A stretch of 64,000 nucleotides of DNA from Neopestalotiopsis rosae. Lineage: Eukaryota > Ascomycota > Sordariomycetes > Amphisphaeriales > Sporocadaceae. Positions 23,209-34,063 of this stretch are shown piece after piece; position 1 is the stretch's first letter, and each line of letters begins with the position of its first letter. The translations under genes and the position numbers were made by a program. Location: contig JALGAS010000008.1 of the NCBI GenBank assembly GCA_023078685.1, positions 2,852,001 through 2,916,000 on the forward strand. Reading direction: 5' to 3'. The notes below the pieces were generated by a model, which made no database searches, was not told the origin of the DNA, and saw only the letters and a list, made by a program, of their open reading frames with translations.

Positions 23209-25745
23209 TCAACGGCTCGTATCCTGAGGCCACTCCTCCAGCACAACATCATCTCCAGTCAAGGTGAAATTCCACGTCGCTCTCGTGGGGACGTCGACCA
23301 GCAGACTGTACGCGCCCGGGTACAAGACCAAGTTGCCGGCCTCGTCGTGGCGCCCTAGGCTCCCCAGGGTCAGGTTCAATACGGCCGTCTCGGAGGATCC
23401 GGGGGCCAGGCTGAAGAGCCGCTGGTAGGCCACCAGCTGCTTGAGCGGGTACGGCTCCGGGCCAAAGGCGCCCGTCAGGAAGCCGAGCGCCACGTAGTCC
23501 GAGGTGGTCGTGTTGCCCGTGTTGGCGACGGACACCGCGAGGCTCTGGAAGGGGCAGAGGTCCTTGTACTCCAGGTCGCACGATGCCAGGAGCTGGGCGA
23601 TATCCCAGCCCGCATCGTCGCCGCCGGTATCGTTACTGCTACTGGTCGCGACGGAGACGTCAAAGTCGGTATAGTGAAGGCCGTGTCCAAACGGGACCGT
23701 CGCCTCGTCGAACCACTGGTAGGTCCGGCCCGGGTTTCCCGTGGTGGCGTTGGGGCGCAGGCTCATGTCGGTCATGGCGACGCGGTCGACGTAGTCGGCG
23801 GGGTACTGGGTGACGGGCAGGCGGCCGGCGGGCGCGGTGGCGCCCGTGATGATGTTCATGATGGCGTCGCCGCCCGCCTGTCCGGGGAACCCAGCCCAGA
23901 GGATGGCCGAGACGTTCTCGTGGCGCAGGTACGGCGCGTCGTCGAGCTGGTCGCCCATCTGCACCAGGACAAAGGGCTTGCCCAGGGCGGCGATCTCCGT
24001 CATGATGTCCTGCTGCTCGCCGGTCCAGTAGACCGTGTTGCGGTCGGCGCCCTCGCCGCTGTTGGAGCCGTCGACGTAGATGATGACGTCGGCGGTCAGG
24101 CCGGACCATAGCGCCGCCGGCCAGGCATCGGTCGTGGGGTCACCCGGGCTACCCCCGTACACCACATTTACGCCCTCGAGGGACATTGCCGCCGTCAGCG
24201 GGTTGTGGACAAAGGGGGCGATGCCGGCGTAGTTGCCCTTCATCTGGGCGGCCGACGCATTAGCCCAGGGGCCGACGAGGGCAATGGTCAGATTTCCAGT
24301 CTCTGGTATGCTCAGCGGCAGGGTCCCGTCGTTCTTGATCAGTACAATGCCCTCTTCTGCTGCCTTGAGAGCCAGGTCCTGCGCCTCTGGAGTGTTGACG
24401 TCGGCAAAAGCGAGAGAGCGGTAGGCTGTCGATGATGCCGGGTCAAACATGCCGAGTCTGACTTGTGCCGAGTACAACCGAACCAGGGCCTGGTCAATCA
24501 CGGTATCGTCAAAGAGGCCTTGATCGTAGGCCGCCGGGAGGTGCATCGGGTAGTATGTTCCACAATTGAGATCGGTGCCGGCAATGAGCGAGTCGGCTGC
24601 GGCACCCTCACGAGTAAGTGAGTAGTTATGCGGCAGAAAGACGTTTTGTATAGCGTCACAATCAGAGACGACGTAAAAGCCGTCGTCGGTCCAGTTCCAG
24701 TGATCCCTGAGGACATCCTGCAAGATGTATGAATTGGCACAGGTCGGCACACCATTGAGTGCGTTGTATGAGCACATGATCGACGCTACTTTGGCATCTC
24801 TTGCGCAAGCTTTGAAGGGCTGCATATAATATTCACTCAGCTCTTGCGAGTTGATGATAGCGTCGAATCCATAGCGCTCGTTGCCGCCCCAGTTCTCAAT
24901 GTCGTAACCGGCAAAGTGCTTGCAGGTCGCTACGACCTTGAGATAATCTGGATCATCCCCCTGGAGACCTTTGATGAGCGCCTTGACGTAGGATTTGATG
25001 CGAAAGGGGTCTTCTCCAGGCGTCTCTTGACCACGGCCCCAGCGAGGGTCACGGTAGGGGTTGACTGTGATATTTGTTGTCAGAAGATCTTGCTGCGAGT
25101 TTTCATATATATATATATATTCTGGTCATTGTACTCCTGGTGCTACCATAGAAGCCACGGTGCCCATCTTGATCTTCTAGGCCGGCTCGATAGATCAGAT
25201 GTTATATCAGGGTTCACTCACTATTTGGTGTCCAATAATCCAGTCCAGAGCGGTTGGCATTATTGAAAGCCCTTGCTTCTGTGCTCACCACCGTGGCGAC
25301 TGCTTCGATGAGAGCATCGTCGAATGCCGCACCCATCAAAATGGGCTGTGGGAAAGATGTTGCATAGGAGTAATTGCCAGAAGAAGCAAATTGAACTCCA
25401 GGAGAGCCGGCAACTCCATGCAAAGCCTCCTCTATCATAATCGTAAGTACAAGAATAATTTTCATGAGAGACCGAGGTATCAGTCCTCGCCGTCTACTTA
25501 CGCCACCACTCGTAACTCGGAAGCCCAAGACGTGGGACTCCTGGCGAAGTGTTGCCGACGAGTTGAAATTTCTCCGCCGTCGTCAAAACCGCAACGAGTG
25601 CCTTGGCACGGTCCAAGACAGAAGCACTGGTATCACAAACGGTATTGTTGGAGAGAGGTCCATTGACACAGTCCGGGAAGAGGTGGCCAGCTGCCGCCGC
25701 TCCCGAGACCAGCAGGCTCAACGCGGTTCCACGTAGCAAGGACAT
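23209..25745 (-). CDS. Secreted GH3 exo-1,4-beta-xylosidase
   Basis: Three exons: 25745-25502, 25431-25222, 25064-23209; introns of 70 and 157 nt, the second holding an (AT)8 run. The product is 769 aa. Residues 1-20 form a secretion signal (hydrophobic, ending AAAAG). The GH3 barrel follows: [46 protein letters not shown], and SDCDA with the likely nucleophile Asp near residue 286. Then come the alpha/beta sandwich (KAAEEGIVLIKNDG) and a C-terminal FnIII-like domain. The WTPNINP and SDCDAIQNVF motifs point to the fungal beta-xylosidase branch (XlnD/Bxl1) rather than beta-glucosidase, which usually has SDW. It releases xylose from xylo-oligosaccharides outside the cell. Many NxT/NxS sites fit secretion. 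Neighbouring GH43 supports a xylan-degradation role. Substrate is inferred; alpha-arabinofuranosidase side activity is possible. Confidence 0.9.
25105..25120 (+). repeat. (AT)8 dinucleotide repeat in GH3 intron 2
   Basis: Eight AT units in the second, unusually long (157 nt) intron of the beta-xylosidase gene. Simple microsatellite. Confidence 0.85.
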
Positions 25746-25825
25746 GGCTGGATATCGCAGGTCGATGTAACTTGGGCCAATTTGCATCAAGCAAAGCTCC
25801 CTGTATGTGTCCCCGGACGTCCTAC

Positions 25826-25833
25826 TTTATATA
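25826..25833 (-). promoter_or_regulatory. TATA-like box of the GH3 gene
   Basis: Reads TATATAAA on the minus strand, 81-88 bp upstream of the beta-xylosidase ATG. A CCGGGG hexamer (CreA-like, minus strand, 25811-25816) lies between it and the ATG. Confidence 0.5.
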
Positions 25834-25965
25834 TACAGGATATCGTGCTCGCCATCTTCTCAAGATCATGAGACGCTTGTCGTTCTCCGCTTGTGAAATA
25901 CAGCTCTGTTCAAGTCCGTGGTTCCACTGGTACCAATCAAAACTGACGGTATATACCTCGGTGAA

Positions 25966-25971
25966 GGCTAA
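25966..25971 (+). promoter_or_regulatory. GGCTAA hexamer (Xyr1/XlnR-type site)
   Basis: GGCTAA matches the core bound by the xylanase regulator XlnR/Xyr1 in Aspergillus and Trichoderma. It lies 221 bp upstream of the GH3 ATG. A hexamer occurs by chance often, so position next to xylanolytic genes is the main support. Confidence 0.4.
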
Positions 25972-26162
25972 TATTTACTGCGTCATTGTCAGGCAGTAGT
26001 ATATGGTGGATATGTATTAAACTCAAGCCGCAGGGCTATAAACAAGGATGACTGCAGATGGGCCGAGATGACCTGCCGACTTTTTCCCGCACCAATCGCT
26101 TGTTTTCTAAGAGTACCAGAGGCATCTATAGAACATCATGACTTGAGGTCGAAGCGCAGATC

Positions 26163-26233
26163 CCGGGGAAGAATCTCCAAAATGCATTTAGCCTATATGT
26201 GGGCGGCATGCGGAGAAATGCGGGGAGCTGGGG
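26163..26233. promoter_or_regulatory. Compact cluster of CreA-like sites around a GGCTAA (minus) site
   Basis: Within 71 bp there are four hexamers fitting the carbon-repressor CreA/Cre1 consensus SYGGRG: CCGGGG at 26163-26168, GCGGAG at 26210-26215, GCGGGG at 26220-26225 and CTGGGG at 26228-26233. One TTAGCC (GGCTAA on the minus strand) sits among them at 26188-26193. Overlapping activator and repressor sites are a known layout in fungal xylanase promoters. The cluster is about 420-490 bp upstream of the GH3 start and about 1.15 kb upstream of the GH43 start. Confidence 0.45.
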
Positions 26234-27254
26234 AATAGATTTCAATGGGAGAAGAGCGTTATGGAAATAATCAACGTTTCATCCTCCGGTGGATCTTCTT
26301 CTTTCAATTATTGCCCGTCAGTTTACTGAGTACATTACCCGACACTCCGCGTGCCTGCATAACAGCCACATCCGCCGAATCACTACGCTTATGCCGGCAT
26401 GTATATATTCCCTGCAAGAAATACAGTGAGGCACCTCTGATCTCTTTCGACTCGCAGCAATGATTAGGAAAGAGAGGAAGAAAAAAGAAGACAGGGCATC
26501 ATTGGATAAAGAAGAATAGCATAAACATAATTAATTCTCTTATTCTGTTTAGTGCTACCCCATTGCCAGTTATGTAGTATATGATCGATACTCGTGCAAG
26601 TCATGCTCCTTCATATCGCCCAATCTATGATTACCAATCCAAGACAATGCTGAAATGATCAAGAACCGTGTTGCAAAATTCGTTTAATTCCTGATAACTA
26701 GATCAGAGATCTTGGTGACCATGAGGTTCAGCTCAAGGCGGGCACATTCAATGGCACCATACAAGCTGGGCATAGACTACATTTAAAGAATATGAGCGCT
26801 TGTACGGGCGAGGCTATATGCGATCAAGGAAATCCAAATGACACGAATGTGACATTGTAATACACAATCAGTGGTGGAGCACAGATTTACCCGTGTGTCC
26901 CAAGGGACTGTATAATCTTATTCCCAGCCTTGGCTATCTTCCGTGGTGTAAGCGCCAAATGCTATCATCCTCCGCGGACAATGTCCGAAGCGTGGGTTCA
27001 TGTTTTCTTGGCAGCTAACTGAGCTCAAAGTTGATTTGTGCGCTTGAAGCCTGCCTACGATGGAAAACTAGTCTGTTTCTCCGTGCCCTCTTAAAAGCAA
27101 TACCGGCAACATCTCGTAATGCACACTCACAATCTTCGTATATACATACGACAAGCAGTCGCTATCGGACATGGATTATCCATCTACCGGAAGATTTATT
27201 GAAAATGCCTTCTTGGTAATGGGAAATAGAGATGAAGGACTCAAAGATTGAAGA

Positions 27255-27261
27255 TATAAAT
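27255..27261 (+). promoter_or_regulatory. TATA-like box of the GH43 gene
   Basis: TATAAAT, about 121-127 bp upstream of the GH43 ATG. Confidence 0.4.
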
Positions 27262-27381
27262 GAGCCAAATCCTCCCAACCATCAAGTCACTTTGGTAAAC
27301 AGAAATCTAATATCATCATAAACAAAGTCCTGTTCAGTAGGCTCCAAGTCCTCTCAGTACAGCAGCGGTCTTGTCGAAAAG

Positions 27382-28728
27382 ATGAAAACCCAAAAATCTT
27401 GGCCATCGTGGCTCGCCACGGTCACTTGGCTCATCAGCAGTGCCAGGGCAGACAACCCCGTCGTCCAAGACATCTACACTGCAGACCCCGCACCGCTGGT
27501 CTACAACGACCGCGTCTACCTGTTCACGGGACACGATGAAGACAACAGCACCTACTACGACATGCGCGACTGGCGCCTCTTCTCGTCGGCCGACATGGTC
27601 AACTGGCAGCACCACCGCTCGCCCATGAGCCTGGCCACCTTTTCTTGGGCCGCCGCCAACGCCTGGGCGGGCCAGGCGATCGCGCGCAACGGCAAGTTCT
27701 ACTACTACGTGCCCGTGACGCGCACCGGCGGCGCCATGGCCATTGGCATCGGCGTGAGCGACACCGTCACCGGCCCTTACGTGGACGCCCTGGGCGGTCC
27801 CTTGGTCGAGAACGGCGAGATCGACCCCACCGTCTTCATCGACGACGACGGCCAGGCCTACCTGTACTGGGGCAACCCGAACCTCTGGTACGTCAAGCTC
27901 AACGAGGACATGGTGTCGTACAGCGGCGCGCCCACGCAGGTGGAGCTCACCGTGGAAGGGTTCGGCGCGCGCGAGGGCAACCCCGACCGCAACACGACGT
28001 TTGAGGAGGGCCCCTGGGTATACAAGCGCGACGGCCTCTATTACCTCGTATACGCGGCCAACTGCTGCGCCGAGGACATCCGCTACTCGACCGGCCCCAG
28101 CGCCACCGGCCCCTGGACGTACGGCGGCCTCGTGATGGCGGCGGAGGGCGCCAGCTTCACCAACCACCCGGGGCTCGTCGACTTTCAGGGCGGCTCCTAC
28201 TTCTTCTACCACACCGGAGCACTGCCCGGCGGCGGTGGTTTTACCCGGTCAGTGGCTGTGGAGAGCTTCACCTACAACGCCGACGGCTCGATCCCCCTCA
28301 TCCCCATGACTACAGATGGTCCAGCCCAGGTCGGATCTCTCGATCCCTATGTGCGCCAAGAGGCCGAGACAATGGCATGGTCTTCGGGCATCGAGACCGA
28401 AGACTGCAGCGAAGGAGGTCTGAATGTCTGTTGGATCAATGACGGAGATTACATCAAGGTCAAGGGAGTGGACTTTGGTGCTGGTGCGGAATCTTACACT
28501 GCCTCCATTTCCTCTGCACTGGCTGGTGGTCAGATTGAACTGCGTATTGGCAGCGTAGATGGTACAGTCATAGGCACTTGTACTGTGCCCAGTACCGGAG
28601 GTTGGCAAATCTGGGAAACTGTGACATGTTCCGTCGAGAACGCCCTTGAAGTCCAGGATTTGTTCCTTGTCTTCCGTGGTAACGGCAGTGATCCGTTGTT
28701 CAATATCGATTGGTGGCAGTTCTCTTAA
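27382..28728 (+). CDS. Secreted GH43 arabinofuranosidase/xylosidase with CBM6
   Basis: Intronless, 448 aa. Residues 1-23 are a secretion signal ending SARA. The GH43 five-bladed propeller covers about 25-315 and shows all three catalytic carboxylates: general base Asp35 (TADPAP), pKa-modulating Asp148 (GEIDPT) and acid Glu209 (EEGPW). A family 6-like carbohydrate-binding module follows (about 328-448), with QEAE at its start, WINDGDYIKVKGVDF and a terminal FNIDWWQFS. This architecture is known from arabinoxylan-debranching arabinofuranosidases and some xylosidases; exact specificity cannot be read from sequence. Its divergent neighbour is a GH3 beta-xylosidase, so together they would trim arabinoxylan to monosaccharides. 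Third-position G/C is very high in the catalytic domain and drops in the CBM part. Confidence 0.9.
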   Translation: MKTQKSWPSWLATVTWLISSARADNPVVQDIYTADPAPLVYNDRVYLFTGHDEDNSTYYDMRDWRLFSSADMVNWQHHRSPMSLATFSWAAANAWAGQAIARNGKFYYYVPVTRTGGAMAIGIGVSDTVTGPYVDALGGPLVENGEIDPTVFIDDDGQAYLYWGNPNLWYVKLNEDMVSYSGAPTQVELTVEGFGAREGNPDRNTTFEEGPWVYKRDGLYYLVYAANCCAEDIRYSTGPSATGPWTYGGLVMAAEGASFTNHPGLVDFQGGSYFFYHTGALPGGGGFTRSVAVESFTYNADGSIPLIPMTTDGPAQVGSLDPYVRQEAETMAWSSGIETEDCSEGGLNVCWINDGDYIKVKGVDFGAGAESYTASISSALAGGQIELRIGSVDGTVIGTCTVPSTGGWQIWETVTCSVENALEVQDLFLVFRGNGSDPLFNIDWWQFS

Positions 28729-29001
28729 GGCTGCAGTTATTCATTGCCTTGACTAATGCTCACACAGCAGCATTGGTCTGAGTTTTTGACAGATGGCAGT
28801 ACTAGAAATTATATACGATAGTACTAGAGAGTCGAGATGGGTGTATGGTGGGACAACTTGTAAAATAATACCTGTACTGAATTGCATGCTACTACGATAT
28901 GCCGCAGCAGAGTGATGATCATCGATACTCGACGCGACTGATGGAATCTTCTGGTTCACTTCAAAAACTCTTATTGGTATTTATCTTTGGAGGTATTGCG
29001 C

Positions 29002-32000
29002 TTAATCTTGGATTTCGGCGGCCCGGGTTTTCTTCTTCTTCTTCTTGGGCTTGACTGCTTCTGAAACCTGCTCTGTCGTGACAGGCGCTTCACTTGCGGC
29101 AGGTGCTTCCACAGCAGCGTTCTCGTCTTCGCCTTCGGGAACCACTGCAGCCTTCTTCTTCTTCTTCTTCTTCTTCACCTGGACCACGCCATCACCATCT
29201 TCTACGGCAGGGGCGGTGGTCTTCTTCTTCTTCTTCTTGACTACTGTACCCTCCACATCGACACCCTGTGCGACTTGTATCCGCTCGTTGGCGCGTTGCA
29301 TTTCAAGCCGCAGTCGCTCAACCTCCTTCATAGCCTGCGCCATCTCAGCTTCTTCGCGCTGCTTGGCCTCAAAGTCATGACCACGGCTATTTGGATCGTC
29401 ATCCAGGTTGAATGACCCCAAATTCACCGAGCTGATACCTAGCAAAGCAGCCGATTTTGCCTTCTTGGACTTTTGTTTGGCCATGCTATCCGAATTATTC
29501 TCGGAATCGTAGTTTCGAGGCGTGGAACCTCCACTACCGGTCAACGTCTCGTCGGCGGCTATGACAATCTTCTGTCGTGGTTTGGGTCGTACAGGCATGG
29601 ACTTTTGTGTTGGCACGTTGCCGCTTCCTCCAGCGTTCAGTTGATTGAGATCAAGCTCCATGACCGGTATAGAATCCACATCAAAATCGGGTCCGTTGGA
29701 GTTTTGTAGAATGTTATGAATAGGAGTCGAGGTCCCAGTCAAGCTACTCTTCTCGCCGATGTAGAATGGATCATCCCGGTTGCGTTCATCACGCTCCGCC
29801 TTGCGTCTAGCGAGAATATCTGCATCCAGGTACGAGTCCTCGGTCGGTTGCTGATAAGACCCGATTGAATCCTCCTTGGCTTCCGCAAGTCGGCTGATAG
29901 CCGGCTCGGATGCAATGCTCGTCGGAGGTGGTCGTTTGTTATAGTAGATTTCGAACTCGTCAGTCTCGTCGGCTGGGAGCGTAATGTTGTCCCCAGAAGC
30001 CAAAAGGAACTCGAGGTTCGGATTAATGGGCTCGTCAAGATCGAGTTGGTCCGGAAGCGGCACATTGTTCTGAGCACCAGCAGCGACAGAATTCAATTCC
30101 CACCCAGCGAAAAGTGAGGGAATTGCTTGGATCAGTAGCAAGGGGGCATCGTGTTGCACCTCTGCTAATGCACTATCCTGGCCAGAAACGGCTTCGGCGG
30201 TCAATTTCAACAGCTCGGAAAACTCCACCGACCTCTCCTGAACTTCCAGATTTGGGTGCATTGTTAGCGGCTCGAATGTATGAATTATCCTCGCCATCAG
30301 AAGTGATATCTTCGACTTTCTTTCAGGTGTCCATAGTGCCTGGCTGTCACTGGCGATCCAAGAGAAAACTTTTGTGGATGCTTGCACGAGGGCAGCCAGT
30401 GACTCAGGAGCCGAGGTGCGTGGAATCATGTGAAGAAGCGTGTTCAGGCAGTCGTCGGGTGATCGTATATCTTGGGCAAACTCTCCTATGATCCAAGCGA
30501 CCGGCCTCAAAGCCCCACAAATAGCAAGAGAACCGGTTGCTGCGTCTGTATTGAACTGGTTCATAATGATTTCGGCAGCTTCCAGACATGCTGGGCGGAT
30601 CGCTGAGACTTTGACGGTAATCGTCCTTAGCTCGTCGCCAATTCGTTCCGACACATCCCCAGGGTAAGACTTTCCAGAGGTCGTGGGCATATCTGCATCG
30701 TTGGCTGGGCGCGGCAAGGGTGCTGTACGGACAAGTTGGGTAAGTATGTCAATGTACCACTCAAAATCGCTCAAGTTGCCGTAATTCTGTTGAGAGCACA
30801 TGCTTAAAATACGGTTGATGACATCGATCCGATAGTCATCTGGAAGTGGAGGAGCTTGGTCTTTAGATTTTCGTGAAGGGTTAATTCTCCTTTCCAGAGC
30901 CTCTTCGTCTGACTCGAGGTCGGCAGGATCTGTGTTTGATGCGTTGCGCTCTTCTGCAGAGGCGTTCTTGAGCTGCCTCATCAAGCGACTGACAATCGAG
31001 ACGAGGTTGTCGCTGTTGACCATACCCTGTACCAAGTCTAGAGCCTTAATTCGAATAGATATATCTGTGCTGTCGATACATTCCAAGATCACATCTTCCT
31101 GTTGCGCGACTAACCAGGGATGTGTGACGACGATCTGGTTGAAGGCCAGTAAAGCAACGTATTTGACTAGCAAACGTGGTTAGAAACTATTTTGCACACA
31201 AGAAGAGGCAACTTACGATTTGGGTCACCATCCACCATGATCATGGAACGGAGCTTGCTCACGCAAAGAGAGGCAATCTCTTCCCGACCACTATCGTCAT
31301 CGCCACTGCCCAAGATACCTCCTTGTATTATGCCATTGATACATTCATACAAAAGTGACATGGCAGGGGTGGTTCGGATAATTTCGGTCAAGGGAGGAAG
31401 TAGTTTACGCACAAGTCTCGGCTCCAGAGGGGTGAGGGTAGCAAACTGAGCATTGTGAATACGTTATTCCGAGAGTCAGGATTGCTTACGTACCAGTTTG
31501 ATCAACTTGATCGCCATCCAGTTGTTCCCACTGTCTACAAGCAGCTCAAACAGCCGCGGTGCCAACGGGAGAAAGTCGTTTGGTCGGCGCCACCCTAGCT
31601 CGCAGACGACATTCACAATGGCGGCGGTGACACTTGGGTCCTCGCTGGGATCCATGAGTTTCTCCTTAATCTTTGGCCATGCTGCTCTAAGTGTCTCGGG
31701 ATACACTAATGCCATTCTGTAAAGCGTAACGATGGTCTTCTTTCGGACGGAAGGATTCGAGTGGCCGAGGCGAGGTAACAAGTCAGGAAGGACTGAGAGA
31801 GCAAGCGAAGGGGTGATGAGATGCGGCAGGGCGACGATCGGTAAGGCAATGGTAGTGGTGGAAGCGCCTGTAACGTCTTTCTTAAGCAGGTTTGTCGCTA
31901 GCATCAGTACTTCGGTATCAGGACGGAAGCTCTGTATGGCACCCAGGTATCCAACACGCTTCTGGTGATATTTTGGTGAGGCCATGACCTCCAGGACGTT

Positions 32001-32195
32001 GAAGGACGCCCATGACATGTCATGCCCAAACATCTCGAGATACACGAGCTTCAGAAGTGCCGTCGCCTTGAGATCAAGGTCCTGGCTCCGGATTTCGGTG
32101 CGACATTCTTTCAAGCAGTTTTGTATGTAACCCCTTTCGTTTCCTTTGTGATTTCGCATGCCTCGAATGAGGTCATAAAGCGACTTTTCAAACAT
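29002..32195 (-). CDS. APL5: AP-3 adaptor complex subunit delta
   Basis: Three exons: 32195-31494, 31445-31217, 31166-29002; very short introns (48 and 50 nt). The product is 1,031 aa, typical for the family. The N-terminal about 600 residues form an alpha-solenoid trunk: MFEKSLYDLIRGMRNHKGNE, YLEMFGHDMSWASFNVLEVM, then KLFATLTPLEPRL across the first splice. A hinge rich in Asp, Ser and Pro follows, and the C-terminus has four runs of Lys within Glu/Ala/Val-rich sequence. The first segment is diagnostic of delta-adaptin. AP-3 carries cargo such as the vacuolar SNARE and alkaline phosphatase from Golgi or endosome directly to the vacuole. The gene is convergent with the GH43 gene (273 bp apart) and divergent from EMC2. 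Confidence 0.93.
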
Positions 32196-32923
32196 GGTGG
32201 GCGAGGTCGCACCTTGCAGGGTGCTGCTGGCTGTTCAGGATTCGTGGTAGTGAGGTTTCAATCGGTGAACATAAGTGCGCGTCGAGGTTCGAGTGAATGC
32301 AGCATTTTTAGGTGAACGTGTTGTCGTCTATGCTGCTAGGTGATGAATGCAGTCAGGCTGGGCGCCTGGCCTGGCTTTGCGACTCGAGCCGTCGACAAAG
32401 GTCACTGTTGGCAAGAGAGCTTTCGAAGGAGTAGAACGTTGCTGATCTTCAAAGTGAGGTCTTGTGCCCCGCGATGACCGACCGCTGTTAGGTACGGAGA
32501 TTGCCTTGGATACATTCGACGTAATGAAAGGCGCCAAGAGGCTTACTTTAGCTTTACACAACCTGGGACGTAGGTACGTACCCTTTCGCCTTGGGGGAGG
32601 GGTCTCGCTGTAAACCTGGTCTAGCAGGCAAAGTAGCGGATTAATGCAGCAACCGAATAGTGGGAGCCGTCTACCAAATCCCATGGTCCATAACCAGCAG
32701 GGACGTTACGGTAGGCGGCGCCGGGCAGTGGACCACCTGTCTGTTACCTCAGCTGTAAGCTCCTAGCTTTGCCTGGAGCCCATCAGTCAATTGCAAGTCC
32801 GACGACTACACCGCGAACGCTGATATCAAGCTCACTCCCCATCGTATCAATTCAACCTGGCAAGCTCTCCCCAATATCGAACCATATTCAACAATTAGGA
32901 CACCCATTCGATCATCCAGAATC
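32196..32923. other. Divergent promoter region between APL5 and EMC2
   Basis: A 728-bp shared upstream region. No coding region or RNA gene is recognised. A TAGGTACGTACC near-palindrome lies around 32572. Confidence 0.55.
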
Positions 32924-34063
32924 ATGTCATCGTCACTCTTGCGGCCTCCTAGTCATCTGCCGCCCGCGACGGCGCTGCAGCTCTCGCAACAAGCTCCGAA
33001 GATCATCAAGGAAGCACCTGGCGCAATCTCTACATCGGTTCTCCAGTCATTGTTCTCGGCATCTGAGACTCCGGAGCTTTGGACCATTTACGAGAATCTT
33101 TTGCTGTCATGTCTGCGCACTGGCGACGAAGAAGCAGCCCACCAGTGCCTGGGAAGGTTGATCAACCGTTTCGGTGACGAGAACGAGCGAGTAATGGCCT
33201 TGGTTGGTCTCCTCAAAGAAGCAGATGCTCAAGATAATGCGACACTGGAAGTGGTGTTGAAGGAGTATAACGCCATCTTGGATAGGAACCCAACCAATAT
33301 CGTACGTGGACACGTCTGCGCCTCTACTGACGGCAACAATGCTGACTCTTTCGCCAGCCTATTGTCAAACGCCGCGTGGCCCTCCTGCGCTCCCTTGGCA
33401 GAGTGTCTGACGCGGTAGCTGCCCTCCTTTCTCTCCTAGACTTCTCGCCAACCGACAGCGAAGCTTGGTCTGAGCTCTCAGATATGTACTTTTCGCAGGG
33501 ACTTTACCCACAAGCTATATTCGCCCTGGAGGAGGTTCTTGTCCTACAGCCAAATGCATGGAACGTGAGCATAGCCACTGGACGATTGGTCCTGATTTGT
33601 TGCTGATTTGTGTTTTAAGATCCATGCGCGACTGGGAGAACTGCTCTTGATGGCAGCAAAATCATCACAGCCCACCGACGCGTCAAGACAATTGGCCGAG
33701 GCTATTAAGCGGTTTTGTCGAAGTGTTGAATTGTGTGACGATTACCTACGCGGCTTCTATGGCCTGAAGCTGGTAAGTTCTTTGCCCAGTCTGTACTATC
33801 TAACATGACGACTCATCGAGTACAAGGCAACACGAAAGCTCTTGCAGGAGCCCCCAAAGGCAGCTAAGCAATCGAATGACGATGATTTGCCATTGCCAAA
33901 CGCTGCCACTCTACAGAGACTCGACGAGCTTGCCACCGAAAAGCTTGCTGAAATCACACGCAAGTTTGCCGCCGGAGAGAAGGGTTGGCAGGGCTACGAT
34001 GAAGCAGAGATTGTTGCTGCCAAAGCGCTATTGGAAGAAGATTCCAGCGCGGTGCCTCGGTGA
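32924..34063 (+). CDS. EMC2: ER membrane protein complex subunit 2 (EMC2, TPR protein)
   Basis: Four exons: 32924-33301, 33358-33564, 33620-33772, 33827-34063; introns of 56, 55 and 54 nt. The product is 324 aa. It is an all-helical TPR protein with no signal or membrane segment, consistent with EMC2's place on the cytosolic side of the complex. Family blocks visible: NPTNIPIVKRRVALLRSLGR across the first splice, DFSPTDSEAWSELSDMY, QGLYPQAIFALEEVLVLQPNAWNIHARLGE across the second, and RSVELCDDYLRGFYGLKL. EMC inserts tail-anchored and multipass proteins into the ER membrane. Each splice restores the TPR pattern, so the exon structure is well supported. Confidence 0.93.

Larger units (their letters stand above)
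25746..27381. other. Shared divergent promoter region of the GH3 and GH43 genes
   Basis: A 1.6-kb region with no recognisable gene between two xylan-active secreted enzymes transcribed away from each other. It contains TATA-like boxes at the expected distance for both genes, two GGCTAA hexamers (one on each strand), CCAAT sequences and a dense patch of CreA-like hexamers, described separately. Much of 26480-27380 shows nothing specific. Confidence 0.7.

Noticed and set aside
23583..24111. Long plus-strand frames opposite the GH3 gene
   Set aside because: High GC third positions on the coding strand suppress stops on the opposite strand; translations are Arg/Gly/Ala-rich noise.
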